Counted from the stretch's first letter, positions 1 through 7,182 are shown. The stretch is DNA of 24,236 nucleotides from Nanobdellota archaeon (GCA_018812355.1 JAHJDQ010000091.1:1-24236); one strand, 5' to 3'. Program-made: numbers and translations. The notes: generated by a model not told the origin, from the sequence alone.

Positions 1-989
1 CGAAAGTATCGACAAGAACACTCATTGGTTTAGCTACACCAATAGCGTAAGCAACTTGCTCTTCACATTTATCTGCTAATCCTGCTGCGACAATGTTTTT
101 AGCAACATAGCGACAGTAATACGCTCCACTTCGATCAACTTTCGAAGGATCTTTTCCAGAAAAAGCTCCACCGCCATGACGAGAATACCCACCGTAAGTA
201 TCAACAATAATTTTCCTTCCGGTCAAACCAGCATCAGCCACCGGACCGCCTAAAGCAAACATTCCCGTAGGGTTAACAAAATATTTAGTATTATCATCAA
301 GCCATTGCCCGCAGATAGGTTTGATAATTTTTTCAACAATTTCTCTTCGAATCGTTTCCAAATCAACATCAGGATGATGATGAGTTGAGACAACAACAGC
401 ATCTACTCGTTTCGGTTTTCCGTTTTCATATTCAACCGTAACTTGAGACTTTCCGTCTGGTCTTAAATACCATATTTCTCCTCGTTTTCTAGCAGAAGCT
501 AATCTTTGGGTTAACTTATGAGCTAGTACGATTGGGAGAGGCATGTATTCAGGCGTTTCATTATTAGCATAACCAAACATCAAGCCTTGGTCTCCAGCTC
601 CTTGTTCTTGATGCAATCCGGCATTTTCATCAACTCCTTGGGCAATGTCCGGAGATTGTTCTGAAATAGCAACTAACACTCCACAAGTACTGCCTTCAAA
701 ACCATATTCAGGTTTATCATAACCAATCTCTAATAAAGTCTCTCGAGCTATTTTTTGAATGTCGACATAAGTTTTTGTAGTTACTTCTCCGGCGACAACC
801 ACAAAACCAGTTTTAGTTAAACACTCTACTGCAACACGGGCATTAGGGTCTTCTTTATAGATTGCATCTAGTACTCCATCACTAATTTGGTCACACACTC
901 AAGATACTTAATAGAATTAACTATTAAATTTTATCTGGGTGACCTTCTGTAACAGACTCTGATGTAAAAAAACATTTTCCGTTTTTCAT
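1..989 (-). CDS. metK: S-adenosylmethionine synthetase, bacterial-type MetK; 3' partial, frame interrupted near N-terminus
   Basis: MetK makes S-adenosylmethionine from ATP and methionine in the cytosol. The minus strand reads MKNGKCFFTSESVTEGHPDKI from ATG 987-989, with GGAGG (1000-1004) 10 bases upstream. Two tandem stops follow at once. The frame resumes at 895 with CDQISDGVLDAIYKEDPNAR and stays open to the window edge, passing the family motifs GAGDQG, DTYGGYSRHGGGAFSGKDP and KVDRSGAYYCRY. Between Ile and Cys of the normally continuous HPDKICDQISD lie 31 extra bases (896-926), which add stops and shift the frame. A GTG at 896-898 could start the body, but that product would lack the GHPDK segment, whose His and Asp serve in catalysis. 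Archaea usually carry a different archaeal-type MAT, so this copy looks bacterial in origin. Whether it is a pseudogene, an assembly artefact or a rescued gene cannot be settled from sequence alone. Confidence 0.88.
889..944 (-). other. Hairpin-forming 31-bp insert within metK
   Basis: The extra bases are 896-926. The region folds on itself in three steps. The outer stem GGTCAC/GTGACC (889-894 with 939-944) is contributed by flanking metK codons. The middle stem is 902-906 with 932-936 (AGATA/TATCT). The inner perfect 7-bp stem is 908-914 with 921-927 (TTAATAG/CTATTAA) with a 6-base loop. Removing the 31 bases restores the metK frame exactly. On the transcript the single-stranded bulges fall 3' of the middle helix on each strand, the opposite of the archaeal bulge-helix-bulge splicing motif. 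No landing codon matches the last codon before the gap. Confidence 0.75.
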
Positions 990-1071
990 TTTTTTCTTTC
1001 CTCCAATTGTTTCATTCTTTATTTTTGTTTTCATGTTTTAATTATTTCGCTATGCTAACATAAACATTATA

Positions 1072-2043
1072 TTAATCACTTTTTTCTCCAACAAGCAAGC
1101 CAATTTTTCCAATGTAAAAAGTACCATTGAAGACATCATAACAATGAGGATACAATCTTCCATTACTACGAATAGCTAATTCTTGAGCTTGAGAGCAAGG
1201 ATCTCTGTGGCCATTAACCTCCGTGCCAAAAATTTTTGGCTCCCTCTGTGCCGCTTGAAGAATATGAGCCCTTAGATCTTTTTGAAGCCTGTGCTCTGCT
1301 TTTGGTTCAACAACATTGCTTGTAAATCCAATGCTTAATTTTTGACAGTAATCTTCAATCACTCTTGCCTTCTCATATAGAGCTTTCTCAGGATTAACAT
1401 TATCAGGAATATATTGAGGAAACTTACCTCCCCTAGCGAAAGCCGTGTATTGAGCAATATGAGCACCACTACAAGAAAACATAACATAAGGAAAGTTCAC
1501 TGGACCATCAATAAAATCAGCAAAAGCTCGTTCATCTAAAGGTAAATTAAGACCATTTGTTGTGGCTACTCTGGTAGTTCTTTCCAATTGACTAAAAGCC
1601 AAGTTAATCTCAGCAAATTTAAGTGGAGAAATTAAAGGTTCACCACCTCCAAAAAATAACTTTCGCTGTAATCCAACAGATGGTTGCTCGTGAATAGCTC
1701 GTTCTAGTGCGGTAACAAAATCATCTGTGATGTAAGGAGCATCATTATCGACAAAACCTTTATTATTTCTAGGACTTAAATCACTTTTAATTCCACAATG
1801 CTGACATCTTAACTGGCAAGCAGAAGTAATTTCAAGATAAAGATATTCTGCAGCATGTTCTTGCAGTTGATGATCTGTAACAAGTGTCCCAGTAACTTCT
1901 TCAGTGGTTCCTAAAGGGTTTTCCAACAAATAAGGTTTATCATTTCTTTCTTTACTATTAGAGAACCAACGAAACTTCAAATCTTTTAAATTTTTTCTTG
2001 CTTCTTCATCAACAATTACTACTAAATGTTTATCTTCGGTCAT
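1072..2043 (-). CDS. Radical SAM protein with SPASM-like C-terminal cysteines
   Basis: The 323-residue product has the radical SAM cluster motif CX3CX2C (Cys76, Cys80, Cys83 in TSACQLRCQHC) and the SAM-binding GGGEP at 132-136. Near the C-terminus, Cys283 (DPCSQ) and Cys301 (GRLYPHCYD) look like the start of a SPASM/twitch auxiliary iron-sulfur site. Family knowledge: such enzymes cleave SAM to a 5'-deoxyadenosyl radical and often modify peptides or other enzymes. The substrate cannot be told here. A TATA-like TTTTAAAT (2067-2074) is centred about 27 bases upstream of the ATG at 2043, with no Shine-Dalgarno sequence, so the transcript is probably leaderless. The gene is divergent from the HTH-CBS regulator at 2135. 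Confidence 0.85.
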   Translation of the reverse strand: MTEDKHLVVIVDEEARKNLKDLKFRWFSNSKERNDKPYLLENPLGTTEEVTGTLVTDHQLQEHAAEYLYLEITSACQLRCQHCGIKSDLSPRNNKGFVDNDAPYITDDFVTALERAIHEQPSVGLQRKLFFGGGEPLISPLKFAEINLAFSQLERTTRVATTNGLNLPLDERAFADFIDGPVNFPYVMFSCSGAHIAQYTAFARGGKFPQYIPDNVNPEKALYEKARVIEDYCQKLSIGFTSNVVEPKAEHRLQKDLRAHILQAAQREPKIFGTEVNGHRDPCSQAQELAIRSNGRLYPHCYDVFNGTFYIGKIGLLVGEKSD

Positions 2044-2066
2044 CTCTGCAATAAATTAAGATTTGC

Positions 2067-2131
2067 TTTTAAATCATCTTGACAATAATATTCCTATCGG
2101 AATATTTATAAAGAAAGAATATTCTTCGATA
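2067..2131. promoter_or_regulatory. Divergent promoter region with operator-like repeats
   Basis: The minus-strand TATA-like box is 2067-2074 (radical SAM gene, ATG at 2043). The plus-strand box is TTTATAAA (2104-2111), about 27 bases before the regulator ATG at 2135. Around the plus box are two GAATATT direct repeats (2100-2106 and 2117-2123) and outer arms TATCG/CGATA (2095-2099, 2127-2131), all nearly symmetric around 2112-2113. This arrangement would suit repressor binding over the TATA box, for example autoregulation by the HTH-CBS protein. That role is inference. Confidence 0.55.
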
Positions 2132-2134
2132 GTT

Positions 2135-2683
2135 ATGATTGAAAATCTACAAGAGATTAAGCGAATGAGAAAAAATCTCGGCATTAACCAGAAAGATTTA
2201 GCAGCGCAAGCAGGAGTAAGCCAGAGTTTAATTGCTAAAATTGAGAGTGGAAAACTAGATCCAACTTTTACGAAAGCTAAACAAATCTTTCGCGCCTTGG
2301 AAGAATTACAAGAAAAAGAAGAAATTAAAGCAAAAGAAATCATGAACAAAAAAGTTGTTTTTGTTAAAGCCAATGATAAAGTTAAAGAGATTATTGCAAT
2401 CATGAAAAGAAAGGGGATTTCGCAAGTTCCGGTGTTAAAGAACGAAAAGGTATGTGGATTAATAACTGAGGGAACAATCTTAAAAAAATTAGTTCAGAAT
2501 CCTGAAAAAATAAATTACTTGCGAGCAGAAGAGATTATGGAAGATGCACCCCCAATTGTTTCTCCCAAAACAAATTTAAAAATTCTTTTAGAATTGCTTA
2601 AAGAGTCACAATTAATTTTAGTAGCGGAGAAAGGAGAGACAAAAGGAATTATTTCCAAAACTGATTTATTGGATCGAATATAG
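2135..2683 (+). CDS. HTH-CBS domain transcriptional regulator
   Basis: This is a 182-residue cytosolic regulator. An XRE-type helix-turn-helix covers residues about 5-60 (MRKNLGINQKDLAAQAGVSQ, then IAKIESGK). Two CBS modules follow, at about 68-120 (AKEIMNKKVVFVKANDKVKE, GISQVPVLKN) and 130-182 (AEEIMEDAPPIVSPKTNL, GIISKTDLLDRI). CBS pairs typically bind adenine nucleotides or SAM, so DNA binding may respond to one of these; the ligand is unknown. An upstream in-frame start at 2063 exists, but the TATA box at 2104-2111 lies inside that extension and fits a leaderless ATG at 2135. Neighbours are two radical SAM genes and a SAM synthetase. Confidence 0.87.
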   Translation: MIENLQEIKRMRKNLGINQKDLAAQAGVSQSLIAKIESGKLDPTFTKAKQIFRALEELQEKEEIKAKEIMNKKVVFVKANDKVKEIIAIMKRKGISQVPVLKNEKVCGLITEGTILKKLVQNPEKINYLRAEEIMEDAPPIVSPKTNLKILLELLKESQLILVAEKGETKGIISKTDLLDRI

Positions 2684-2721
2684 AGAGTTTTGAATAACTA
2701 ATTAAATTGGTTCAAAACTCT
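2684..2721. repeat. 11-bp perfect inverted repeat after the HTH-CBS gene
   Basis: AGAGTTTTGAA (2684-2694) and TTCAAAACTCT (2711-2721) are exact reverse complements separated by 16 bases, beginning one base after the regulator stop codon. No T-run follows, so it is a weak terminator candidate. It could be an RNA hairpin or an operator for the downstream radical SAM gene. Confidence 0.6.
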
Positions 2722-2790
2722 AATAGATTACTTTGAAGAACCCATCTACAATTTAATAAATTGGGGTTAATCAAAGTCCTCTTTAGAATA

Positions 2791-2800
2791 ATTTTTAAAG
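2791..2800 (+). promoter_or_regulatory. TATA box for the second radical SAM gene
   Basis: ATTTTTAAAG is centred about 25 bases upstream of ATG 2821. It supports a leaderless start at 2821 over an in-frame TTG at 2761. Confidence 0.45.
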
Positions 2801-2820
2801 TAGAAAGAATAAGAAAAAAT

Positions 2821-3438
2821 ATGGTGACTGTTTTTATTTTGGACTCACGATGTAATTTAAATTGTCAGTTTTGTCTTTGTCAAGGAGAAAAAGCACTGAA
2901 AACAAAAGATGTTAAAGAAAAATTAGCAGAAGTTACAGGAACGGTTATTTTTACCGGCGGAGAGCCTTTACTAAGAGCAGATCTAAATGAATTGTGTAAA
3001 TCTGCAAAAGAAAATAATTTGATTGTAGGAGTGCACACTAATGCCATTTTATTCGATAAATTAAATTTAGATTACGTTGATTTTGTCAATCTGCCTTTAG
3101 ACGGTCCAGAAAATGTTCATAATCAATTAAGGAAAGACAATTATAATTTTGTAATTAAAGCTTTAAATAAATTAGAAGAAAGAGGAATAAAAGTTAGAAT
3201 AACAACTATTGCCACAAAAGTTAATCTTGATGAAATTAAAAATATTCCGCCAATTTTAAGTCAATATTCTAATATCATTTTATGGCGTATCTTTAAGTAT
3301 AAAGATAATGGTAGAGCCAATCATTTAACTATTTCTGCTCAAGAATTTGCTACTCTTAAAGAAATTAAAGCTGATTGTAAAACAGAATTTATTGATGATA
3401 TTGATAATTTTAGTAAATGGGAAAAAGTAGCAAATTAA
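2821..3438 (+). CDS. Small radical SAM domain protein
   Basis: The product has 205 residues from ATG 2821 (225 from an in-frame TTG at 2761). The iron-sulfur motif CX3CX2C is at residues 11-18 (CNLNCQFC), followed by another Cys at 20, and GGEP is at 46-49. The segment LPLDGPENVHNQLRK and the later RIFKYKDNGRANH resemble the core barrel of MoaA/PqqE-like enzymes. No auxiliary-cluster domain follows, so the protein is short for the family. It probably acts in the cytosol on an unidentified substrate. Its stop codon overlaps the convergent coiled-coil gene, the two stops sharing TTAA at 3435-3438. Confidence 0.82.
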   Translation: MVTVFILDSRCNLNCQFCLCQGEKALKTKDVKEKLAEVTGTVIFTGGEPLLRADLNELCKSAKENNLIVGVHTNAILFDKLNLDYVDFVNLPLDGPENVHNQLRKDNYNFVIKALNKLEERGIKVRITTIATKVNLDEIKNIPPILSQYSNIILWRIFKYKDNGRANHLTISAQEFATLKEIKADCKTEFIDDIDNFSKWEKVAN

Positions 3439-4295
3439 TCTTTAAGTGCTTGAAATGCTAAAATGTCTTCCGTGGATAATTTCTTACCTTTTCTCATCTT
3501 TTCGGTTACTTCAGCAGTTCTTTTCTTCGCTTTAATATTATAATTTTCTTCATCCTGATTGTCAAGAAGCTTAGCAAGTTCGTTAACTCTTTTCAAGATA
3601 GTTTCAAGTTCTCTTTTGCTATTTTCAAACTGAACTTTGGCTTCCAAGTATTTCTCAGAAAGAGGTTGTTGTTCTTTACGCAGCTTTTTAATCTGATCAT
3701 AAAGTTTGTTCATTTCTTCATGTTTCAGTTGAGATTCATCCGCTTTCTTCTGAACTTGTTGATGAGACTCTTCAGCTTCTCGTTTTTTCTGAGAGAAATC
3801 GGCTGAAACTGTATTAATCTCTTGCCAAACATGGCCAATTTTTTCCAGCTCTTTAAGTGTCTTTTTTAATTCTTTAATGGTTTTATTAAGTTGTTGCTCT
3901 TTAGAAAAAGGCATCACTTCAGTCTCAATCTTTTCTTCCAGTTGTTTTATTTGTTTCTTAATTTCGTTAGGATTGCCCTTAAAACCAGTACTGTCAAGAA
4001 GTTCTTTCTTTTTTTGTTCTGCTTCTTTTCTGACTGTAGATTTTTCTTTAACGGCTGTGTTTAACTTATTACGCTTACCTTTTAATTCCTGGACTTGTTT
4101 AGTTAATTGGTCACGTTCTTTTTTGATTTGTTTAATCTTACCAGTAAATGAGTTAATTTTGTCACGAGAAGATTTTGTCTGGCGGAAAATTTGTTCTTTC
4201 TCCTGACCAAAACGATTAACCTGAGAACGAAGACTAGCCAACTGTTTCTTTTTGGCTTGAAATTCTTTCCTAAGTTCCTTAGTATTTTCCTCCAT
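3435..4295 (-). CDS. Archaeal coiled-coil protein (COG1340-like)
   Basis: This 286-residue protein is almost wholly Lys/Glu/Gln-rich heptad coiled coil from about residue 1 to 250. It ends in a conserved-looking tail, AEVTEKMRKGKKLSTEDILA. There is no signal peptide or membrane segment. The pattern matches the uncharacterised archaeal coiled-coil family COG1340, sometimes misannotated as a phosphatase; no enzymatic motif is visible. It follows rpl12 on the same strand, but a T-rich stretch separates them and a TATA-like TTTAAATT sits about 26 bases before its ATG, so it is probably transcribed separately. Its molecular role is unknown. Confidence 0.75.
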   Translation of the reverse strand: MEENTKELRKEFQAKKKQLASLRSQVNRFGQEKEQIFRQTKSSRDKINSFTGKIKQIKKERDQLTKQVQELKGKRNKLNTAVKEKSTVRKEAEQKKKELLDSTGFKGNPNEIKKQIKQLEEKIETEVMPFSKEQQLNKTIKELKKTLKELEKIGHVWQEINTVSADFSQKKREAEESHQQVQKKADESQLKHEEMNKLYDQIKKLRKEQQPLSEKYLEAKVQFENSKRELETILKRVNELAKLLDNQDEENYNIKAKKRTAEVTEKMRKGKKLSTEDILAFQALKD

Positions 4296-4313
4296 GTACC
4301 ATCACGTTCGTTG

Positions 4314-4346
4314 TTAATTTAAAAAAAGATAAAAAATGAAAAAAAA
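4314..4346 (-). terminator. Oligo-T terminator after rpl12, overlapping the next promoter
   Basis: On the minus strand three T runs of 8, 6 and 7 bases (4339-4346, 4331-4336, 4321-4327) start just after the rpl12 stop codon. T-rich tracts are the usual archaeal termination signal. The last run merges with a TATA-like element (about 4314-4323) upstream of the coiled-coil gene. Confidence 0.6.
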
Positions 4347-4348
4347 GT

Positions 4349-4660
4349 TTATCCAAATAAGGCGCCTAAACCTGCGGCAGCAGCTTCTTCAGCTTTCTTA
4401 TCGTCTTGCTTTTTATCTTCTTTCTTCTCTTCAGCTTTTACTTCTCCACTCGCAGCAACAGGAGCAACAGCAACAGGAGCAGCAACAGCAGCTTTCTGAA
4501 TTGCTTCTTCAATATTCACGCCTTGTAAAGCAGCAACTAAAGCCTTTACCCGAGCTTCATCTACCTTAACACCGGCAGCAGTTAAAACTTTTTTAACATT
4601 ATCCTCATTGATCTCTTGGCTGGCTTTGTGCAGCAACATGGCCGTATAGACATATTCCAT
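4349..4660 (-). CDS. rpl12: Ribosomal stalk protein P1 (L12 of archaea)
   Basis: P1 dimers form the mobile arm of the large-subunit stalk and recruit translation factors. The 103-residue protein shows the full architecture: an N-terminal helical dimerisation domain (MEYVYTAMLLHKASQEINED, about residues 1-58), an Ala/Pro/Val hinge (about 60-80), a charged Glu/Lys stretch, and the conserved factor-binding tail GLGALFG. GGAGG at 4669-4673 lies 8 bases before ATG 4660. It follows rplP0 by 21 bases, its P0 partner on the ribosome, and is the last gene of the L1-P0-P1 operon before an oligo-T terminator. Confidence 0.97.
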   Translation of the reverse strand: MEYVYTAMLLHKASQEINEDNVKKVLTAAGVKVDEARVKALVAALQGVNIEEAIQKAAVAAPVAVAPVAASGEVKAEEKKEDKKQDDKKAEEAAAAGLGALFG

Positions 4661-4681
4661 TTTATTTTCCTCCGTGTAATT

Positions 4682-5521
4682 TTAAAGTTTAGCTTCTCCT
4701 TTAACAGAGAGAGCTTGTTGTTCTGATTTTGCTAACATCTCCCCAATTGTATCTGCAGTTAAAATGCCTTGTTCCAAAGCAATTGCTTTTGCTTCCCTAA
4801 AAGCTTTCTGCAGTAAAAGTTCAGTTGTTTCTGTGGTTAAGTAGCCTGCTTCAATCGCTAAATTCATCGCCCACTGAGCAGCTTGGGTAAAGTTTTGAGT
4901 ATATTCAGCTTCGTCAACATGTAATTGTTTTGCCGTAAAGACAGTACCGTCTTCCCACACGGCGACTAAATCTAAACCTACTTCCATTGGTTTAATATCA
5001 AGACGTTTCAAAGTTTCAGCTAGTTTTTGGCTAATCTCATCGCCTTCTTTAGCCACAGTAACGTCGTTAATAATCGCTAATTTACCATTCTCTACTTTAG
5101 TTTTGATGCCAACAGCAGCTAATTCGGAAATGATTGGACCAGGAGCAAAATTGGTTGCGCCGGCTTTAACAATAATGTCACGTGGAGATATTTGGCCTGC
5201 TTTAGCAGGTGCTTCCGATTTGTTCTTTTGAATAATTGCATACAAAGTAAACGGATTACCTTTACTAAAAATTAAAGCAGGCATGCCTCTAATTTTTTCT
5301 TGTAATGGTTCTAAGTTAGACTTTTTTGCTTCTTTAAGAGCAAGTTTTAATAATCTTTTTCTGGCCATACTGATTTTAACATCTTTTGTCCTAAGCATGG
5401 CGCGCATTTTTTGTAATTGTTGGGCAGGAAGACTTTCAAAATTAACCACTCCAACAACAGGATATTGCTGAATATCTTGAGTGATTTTTTTTACAAGTTG
5501 TTGTTTTTTTTCGCTGACCAT
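4682..5521 (-). CDS. rplP0: Ribosomal protein P0 (L10 of archaea), lacking the usual acidic tail
   Basis: P0 anchors the stalk to 23S rRNA and carries P1 dimers on its C-terminal helices. The N-terminal RNA-binding domain (about residues 1-105, KKITQDIQQYPVVGVVNFES and KVSISMARKRLLK-like segments), the inserted domain (about 106-180) and the P1-binding helices (about 230-279) are recognisable. The protein stops at SVKGEAKL after 279 residues. Archaeal P0 proteins usually run past 300 and end in a hinge plus an acidic P1-like tail (ALFG type). No such tail is encoded before the stop, and rpl12 starts only 21 bases later. ATG 5521 begins two bases after the rpl1 stop, consistent with translational coupling. 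Confidence 0.96.
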   Translation of the reverse strand: MVSEKKQQLVKKITQDIQQYPVVGVVNFESLPAQQLQKMRAMLRTKDVKISMARKRLLKLALKEAKKSNLEPLQEKIRGMPALIFSKGNPFTLYAIIQKNKSEAPAKAGQISPRDIIVKAGATNFAPGPIISELAAVGIKTKVENGKLAIINDVTVAKEGDEISQKLAETLKRLDIKPMEVGLDLVAVWEDGTVFTAKQLHVDEAEYTQNFTQAAQWAMNLAIEAGYLTTETTELLLQKAFREAKAIALEQGILTADTIGEMLAKSEQQALSVKGEAKL

Positions 5522-5523
5522 GG

Positions 5524-6162
5524 TTATATTTTGATTGGTTTACTCATCGTTAATTTTAATTGGGAATTCTTGACGTTCTGCTCTTCATTAGGTAGAGCTT
5601 TGAGAACAGTTTGGTAGACGGTTAAAACATTATCAATAATCTCTTCATCAGGTTGAGTTTCCTTGCCAACTAAACATTGTAAGTTGGTTGCTTTTTTAGC
5701 TTGTAACCGAACAGTATTGGTTAGTTTAGTTTTGAGTGCTTCCAAATTAGCATTAGGAGGAACAACACAACCAAGTTTTGGGTTAGGCATCTTGCCTTTT
5801 ATTCCTAATACTTTACCAAAGTTTTGCGCTACTTTGGGCATTAAATTTGCTTGAGCAATGAAATAATCGTAAGAATCAGCTAATTTTTTAAGTTGTTTAA
5901 CATCTTTATATTTAGGGAAGTCGGCTTCCGTAATTGTTAAATCACAATATTTTTTGGATTGTTCGGTTAATAAGTTATCAACAAAAGCAGCCACTTTAAC
6001 GATTTTACCCTTAGGATAATGTAAAGTGACGAAAACATCGATTGGAGTAGACTTAACAATAATGTTTTTTAAGTTAATAATCAAATCGTAAGATTGGGAG
6101 AATTTCTTCTTTGGTTGTGTTTTGAGTTCAGTTATTGCTTTTTTTACTTGATCTTGATCCAT
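5524..6162 (-). CDS. rpl1: Ribosomal protein L1
   Basis: L1 binds the mobile L1 stalk of 23S rRNA and, in several prokaryotes, its own mRNA as a translational repressor. The product has 212 residues from ATG 6162. Recognisable segments include KAITELKTQPKKKFSQSYDL, the conserved GKMPNPKLGCVVPP and the closing KLTMSKPIKI. An in-frame TTG at 6183 would add seven residues but lies within the leader hairpin. ATG 6162 has a strong AGGAGGT (6168-6174) five bases upstream and is preferred. It is first in the L1-P0-P1 operon, behind a TATA box at 6251-6258 and a leader of about 67 bases. Confidence 0.96.
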   Translation of the reverse strand: MDQDQVKKAITELKTQPKKKFSQSYDLIINLKNIIVKSTPIDVFVTLHYPKGKIVKVAAFVDNLLTEQSKKYCDLTITEADFPKYKDVKQLKKLADSYDYFIAQANLMPKVAQNFGKVLGIKGKMPNPKLGCVVPPNANLEALKTKLTNTVRLQAKKATNLQCLVGKETQPDEEIIDNVLTVYQTVLKALPNEEQNVKNSQLKLTMSKPIKI

Positions 6163-6172
6163 TCTTGACCTC

Positions 6173-6219
6173 CTACCAGTCAATTTAAATCACTTGTGAT
6201 TTATGACTCTTGCCGGTAG
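6173..6219 (-). promoter_or_regulatory. Structured leader of rpl1, candidate L1 autoregulation site
   Basis: Three nested perfect stems are visible. They are 6173-6177/6215-6219 (CTACC/GGTAG), 6178-6182/6204-6208 (AGTCA/TGACT) and 6187-6193/6196-6202 (AAATCAC/GTGATTT, 2-base loop). On the mRNA a GGCAAG bulge sits between the first two stems. The outer stem takes in two bases of the AGGAGGT ribosome binding site. L1 is a known mRNA-binding autorepressor, so this hairpin is a good candidate site; binding itself is inferred. Confidence 0.6.
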
Positions 6220-6250
6220 TATTGCGGTTTATCTTTAGGATAGTGGGGTA

Positions 6251-6258
6251 TTTATAAA
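6251..6258 (-). promoter_or_regulatory. TATA box of the rpl1 operon
   Basis: TTTATAAA (palindromic core) predicts transcription starting near 6229 on the minus strand, giving a leader of about 67 bases that contains the hairpin at 6173-6219. Confidence 0.6.
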
Positions 6259-6499
6259 GATTGTGGTTGGGATGAGGTTAAATTTAGTGAGCAATATCTT
6301 TCTAATGGAACACTTACTTGATAATAGTATACAATTACGTTGTTACGACAACTTTAAAACTCTAAAATTTAGGCGAAAAAACTATCAAAAAACATATACA
6401 TTTTATAACATTTTATACAACAAATAGAATAATTATTAATATGAGCCTTTAATTCTTTAGAAAGATAGTTAAAAAACTAAAATTTTGGAGGAATAAAAA
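6259..6499. other. AT-rich intergenic region with a tandem 10-bp repeat
   Basis: Together with the rpl1 leader this is a stretch of more than 300 bases without a gene. It holds ACATTTTATA twice in tandem (6398-6417), which also supplies two TATA-like cores that may promote the plus-strand operon at 6500. GGAGG (6486-6490) lies nine bases before ATG 6500. No open frame or structured RNA was recognised in 6260-6390. Confidence 0.4.
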
Positions 6500-6841
6500 A
6501 TGATAGAAGCTTTAGAACAAATGTTGGAAATGGTTCCATCAGTTGGAACAACACAAGATAATTACGCCACGATTGATGTATTTACAAGCGGTTATTCACA
6601 GATGGATTGTGGAAAATGTGGTCATCCTTGTATTCATGATGGATTTATTGATGGTCAGATGAGAAATGATTTTTCACCATTCCTTGAAACTAATACAGGC
6701 ATTGGAGTTACTATACCACCAATAAGCGGAATTTCAGATTATCACGAAACATTTAAAACAGATAGATATGATAACCTTTACGGAGGACATTCTTCTATAA
6801 CCATTAGTGGAAAGAAAAAAAGTATTTTTCATGATGATTAA
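6500..6841 (+). CDS. Unrecognised protein with a CGKCGHPC motif
   Basis: I do not recognise this 113-residue protein. The start is well supported by GGAGG and the spacing to ATG. A compact Cys cluster, CGKCGHPC with a following His (residues about 37-46), could bind zinc or another metal. The rest is polar with scattered Asp, His and Tyr (SDYHETFKTDRYDNLYGGHS) and a Lys-rich end. No membrane segment or signal peptide is evident. Its stop overlaps the start of the next gene, so it leads a three-gene plus-strand operon (6500-7761). Confidence 0.65.
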   Translation: MIEALEQMLEMVPSVGTTQDNYATIDVFTSGYSQMDCGKCGHPCIHDGFIDGQMRNDFSPFLETNTGIGVTIPPISGISDYHETFKTDRYDNLYGGHSSITISGKKKSIFHDD

Positions 6842-7160
6842 AAAATTAAAACTTATTGGAAGTGGAAATAAGGATAAAAGAAACTTTTTTGTTCTAAGTA
6901 AAGAAGAATCTTTTTTTTCACTATTTCCTCTTTTTTTAATTAATTGTGGATTTAAAAACATTGGAATTTACGAAGATTACCAAGAAGAAAAACCAGATCT
7001 CAATAATTTTAACAATAAGATAGAACATTTTCAAAATGAAAATTACGATATTGATTTAATTTACACCACTAATAGAATTATCATAATAATTAGAACAAAT
7101 TTTTCAAATAGAGAAAAATTGTTACAAGGAATAAAAAACCTTGCTAACATTGACCAATGA
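6831..7160 (+). CDS. Unrecognised small protein, second gene of the operon
   Basis: The product has 109 residues from ATG 6831 (ATG 6834 is equally possible). It overlaps the previous stop codon, which suggests translational coupling. An in-frame start at 6807 would overlap more. The sequence has a mixed hydrophobic segment (about residues 28-42, FFSLFPLFLINCGF) and a beta-rich DLIYTTNRIIIIIRTNF near the C-terminus, with a very Asn/Ile/Phe-rich composition. No family motif was recognised and it is unlikely to be secreted. The context gives no function beyond association with the putative metallopeptidase downstream. Confidence 0.55.
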   Translation: MMIKKLKLIGSGNKDKRNFFVLSKEESFFSLFPLFLINCGFKNIGIYEDYQEEKPDLNNFNNKIEHFQNENYDIDLIYTTNRIIIIIRTNFSNREKLLQGIKNLANIDQ

Positions 7161-7182
7161 TCAATTATTTCTTTTATTGAAA

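Noticed and set aside
889..944. Archaeal bulge-helix-bulge intron in metK
   Set aside because: The fold has two opposed bulges around a 5-bp helix, but they lie 3' of the helix on each strand and have 4 and 7 bases. The splicing endonuclease motif needs 3-base bulges 5' of a 4-bp helix, pairing intron start with exon 2.
889..944. Programmed translational bypass in metK
   Set aside because: Bypass elements use matching take-off and landing codons. The take-off would be ATT, the codon before the landing frame is GTG, and the nearby ATC is in the wrong frame.
4336..4569. Gln/Leu-rich plus-strand open frame
   Set aside because: It is the antisense reading of the Ala-rich hinge and Lys/Glu region of rpl12.
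6398..6417. Tandem ACATTTTATA as a CRISPR or satellite seed
   Set aside because: Only two 10-bp units with no spacers; better explained as low-complexity promoter sequence.
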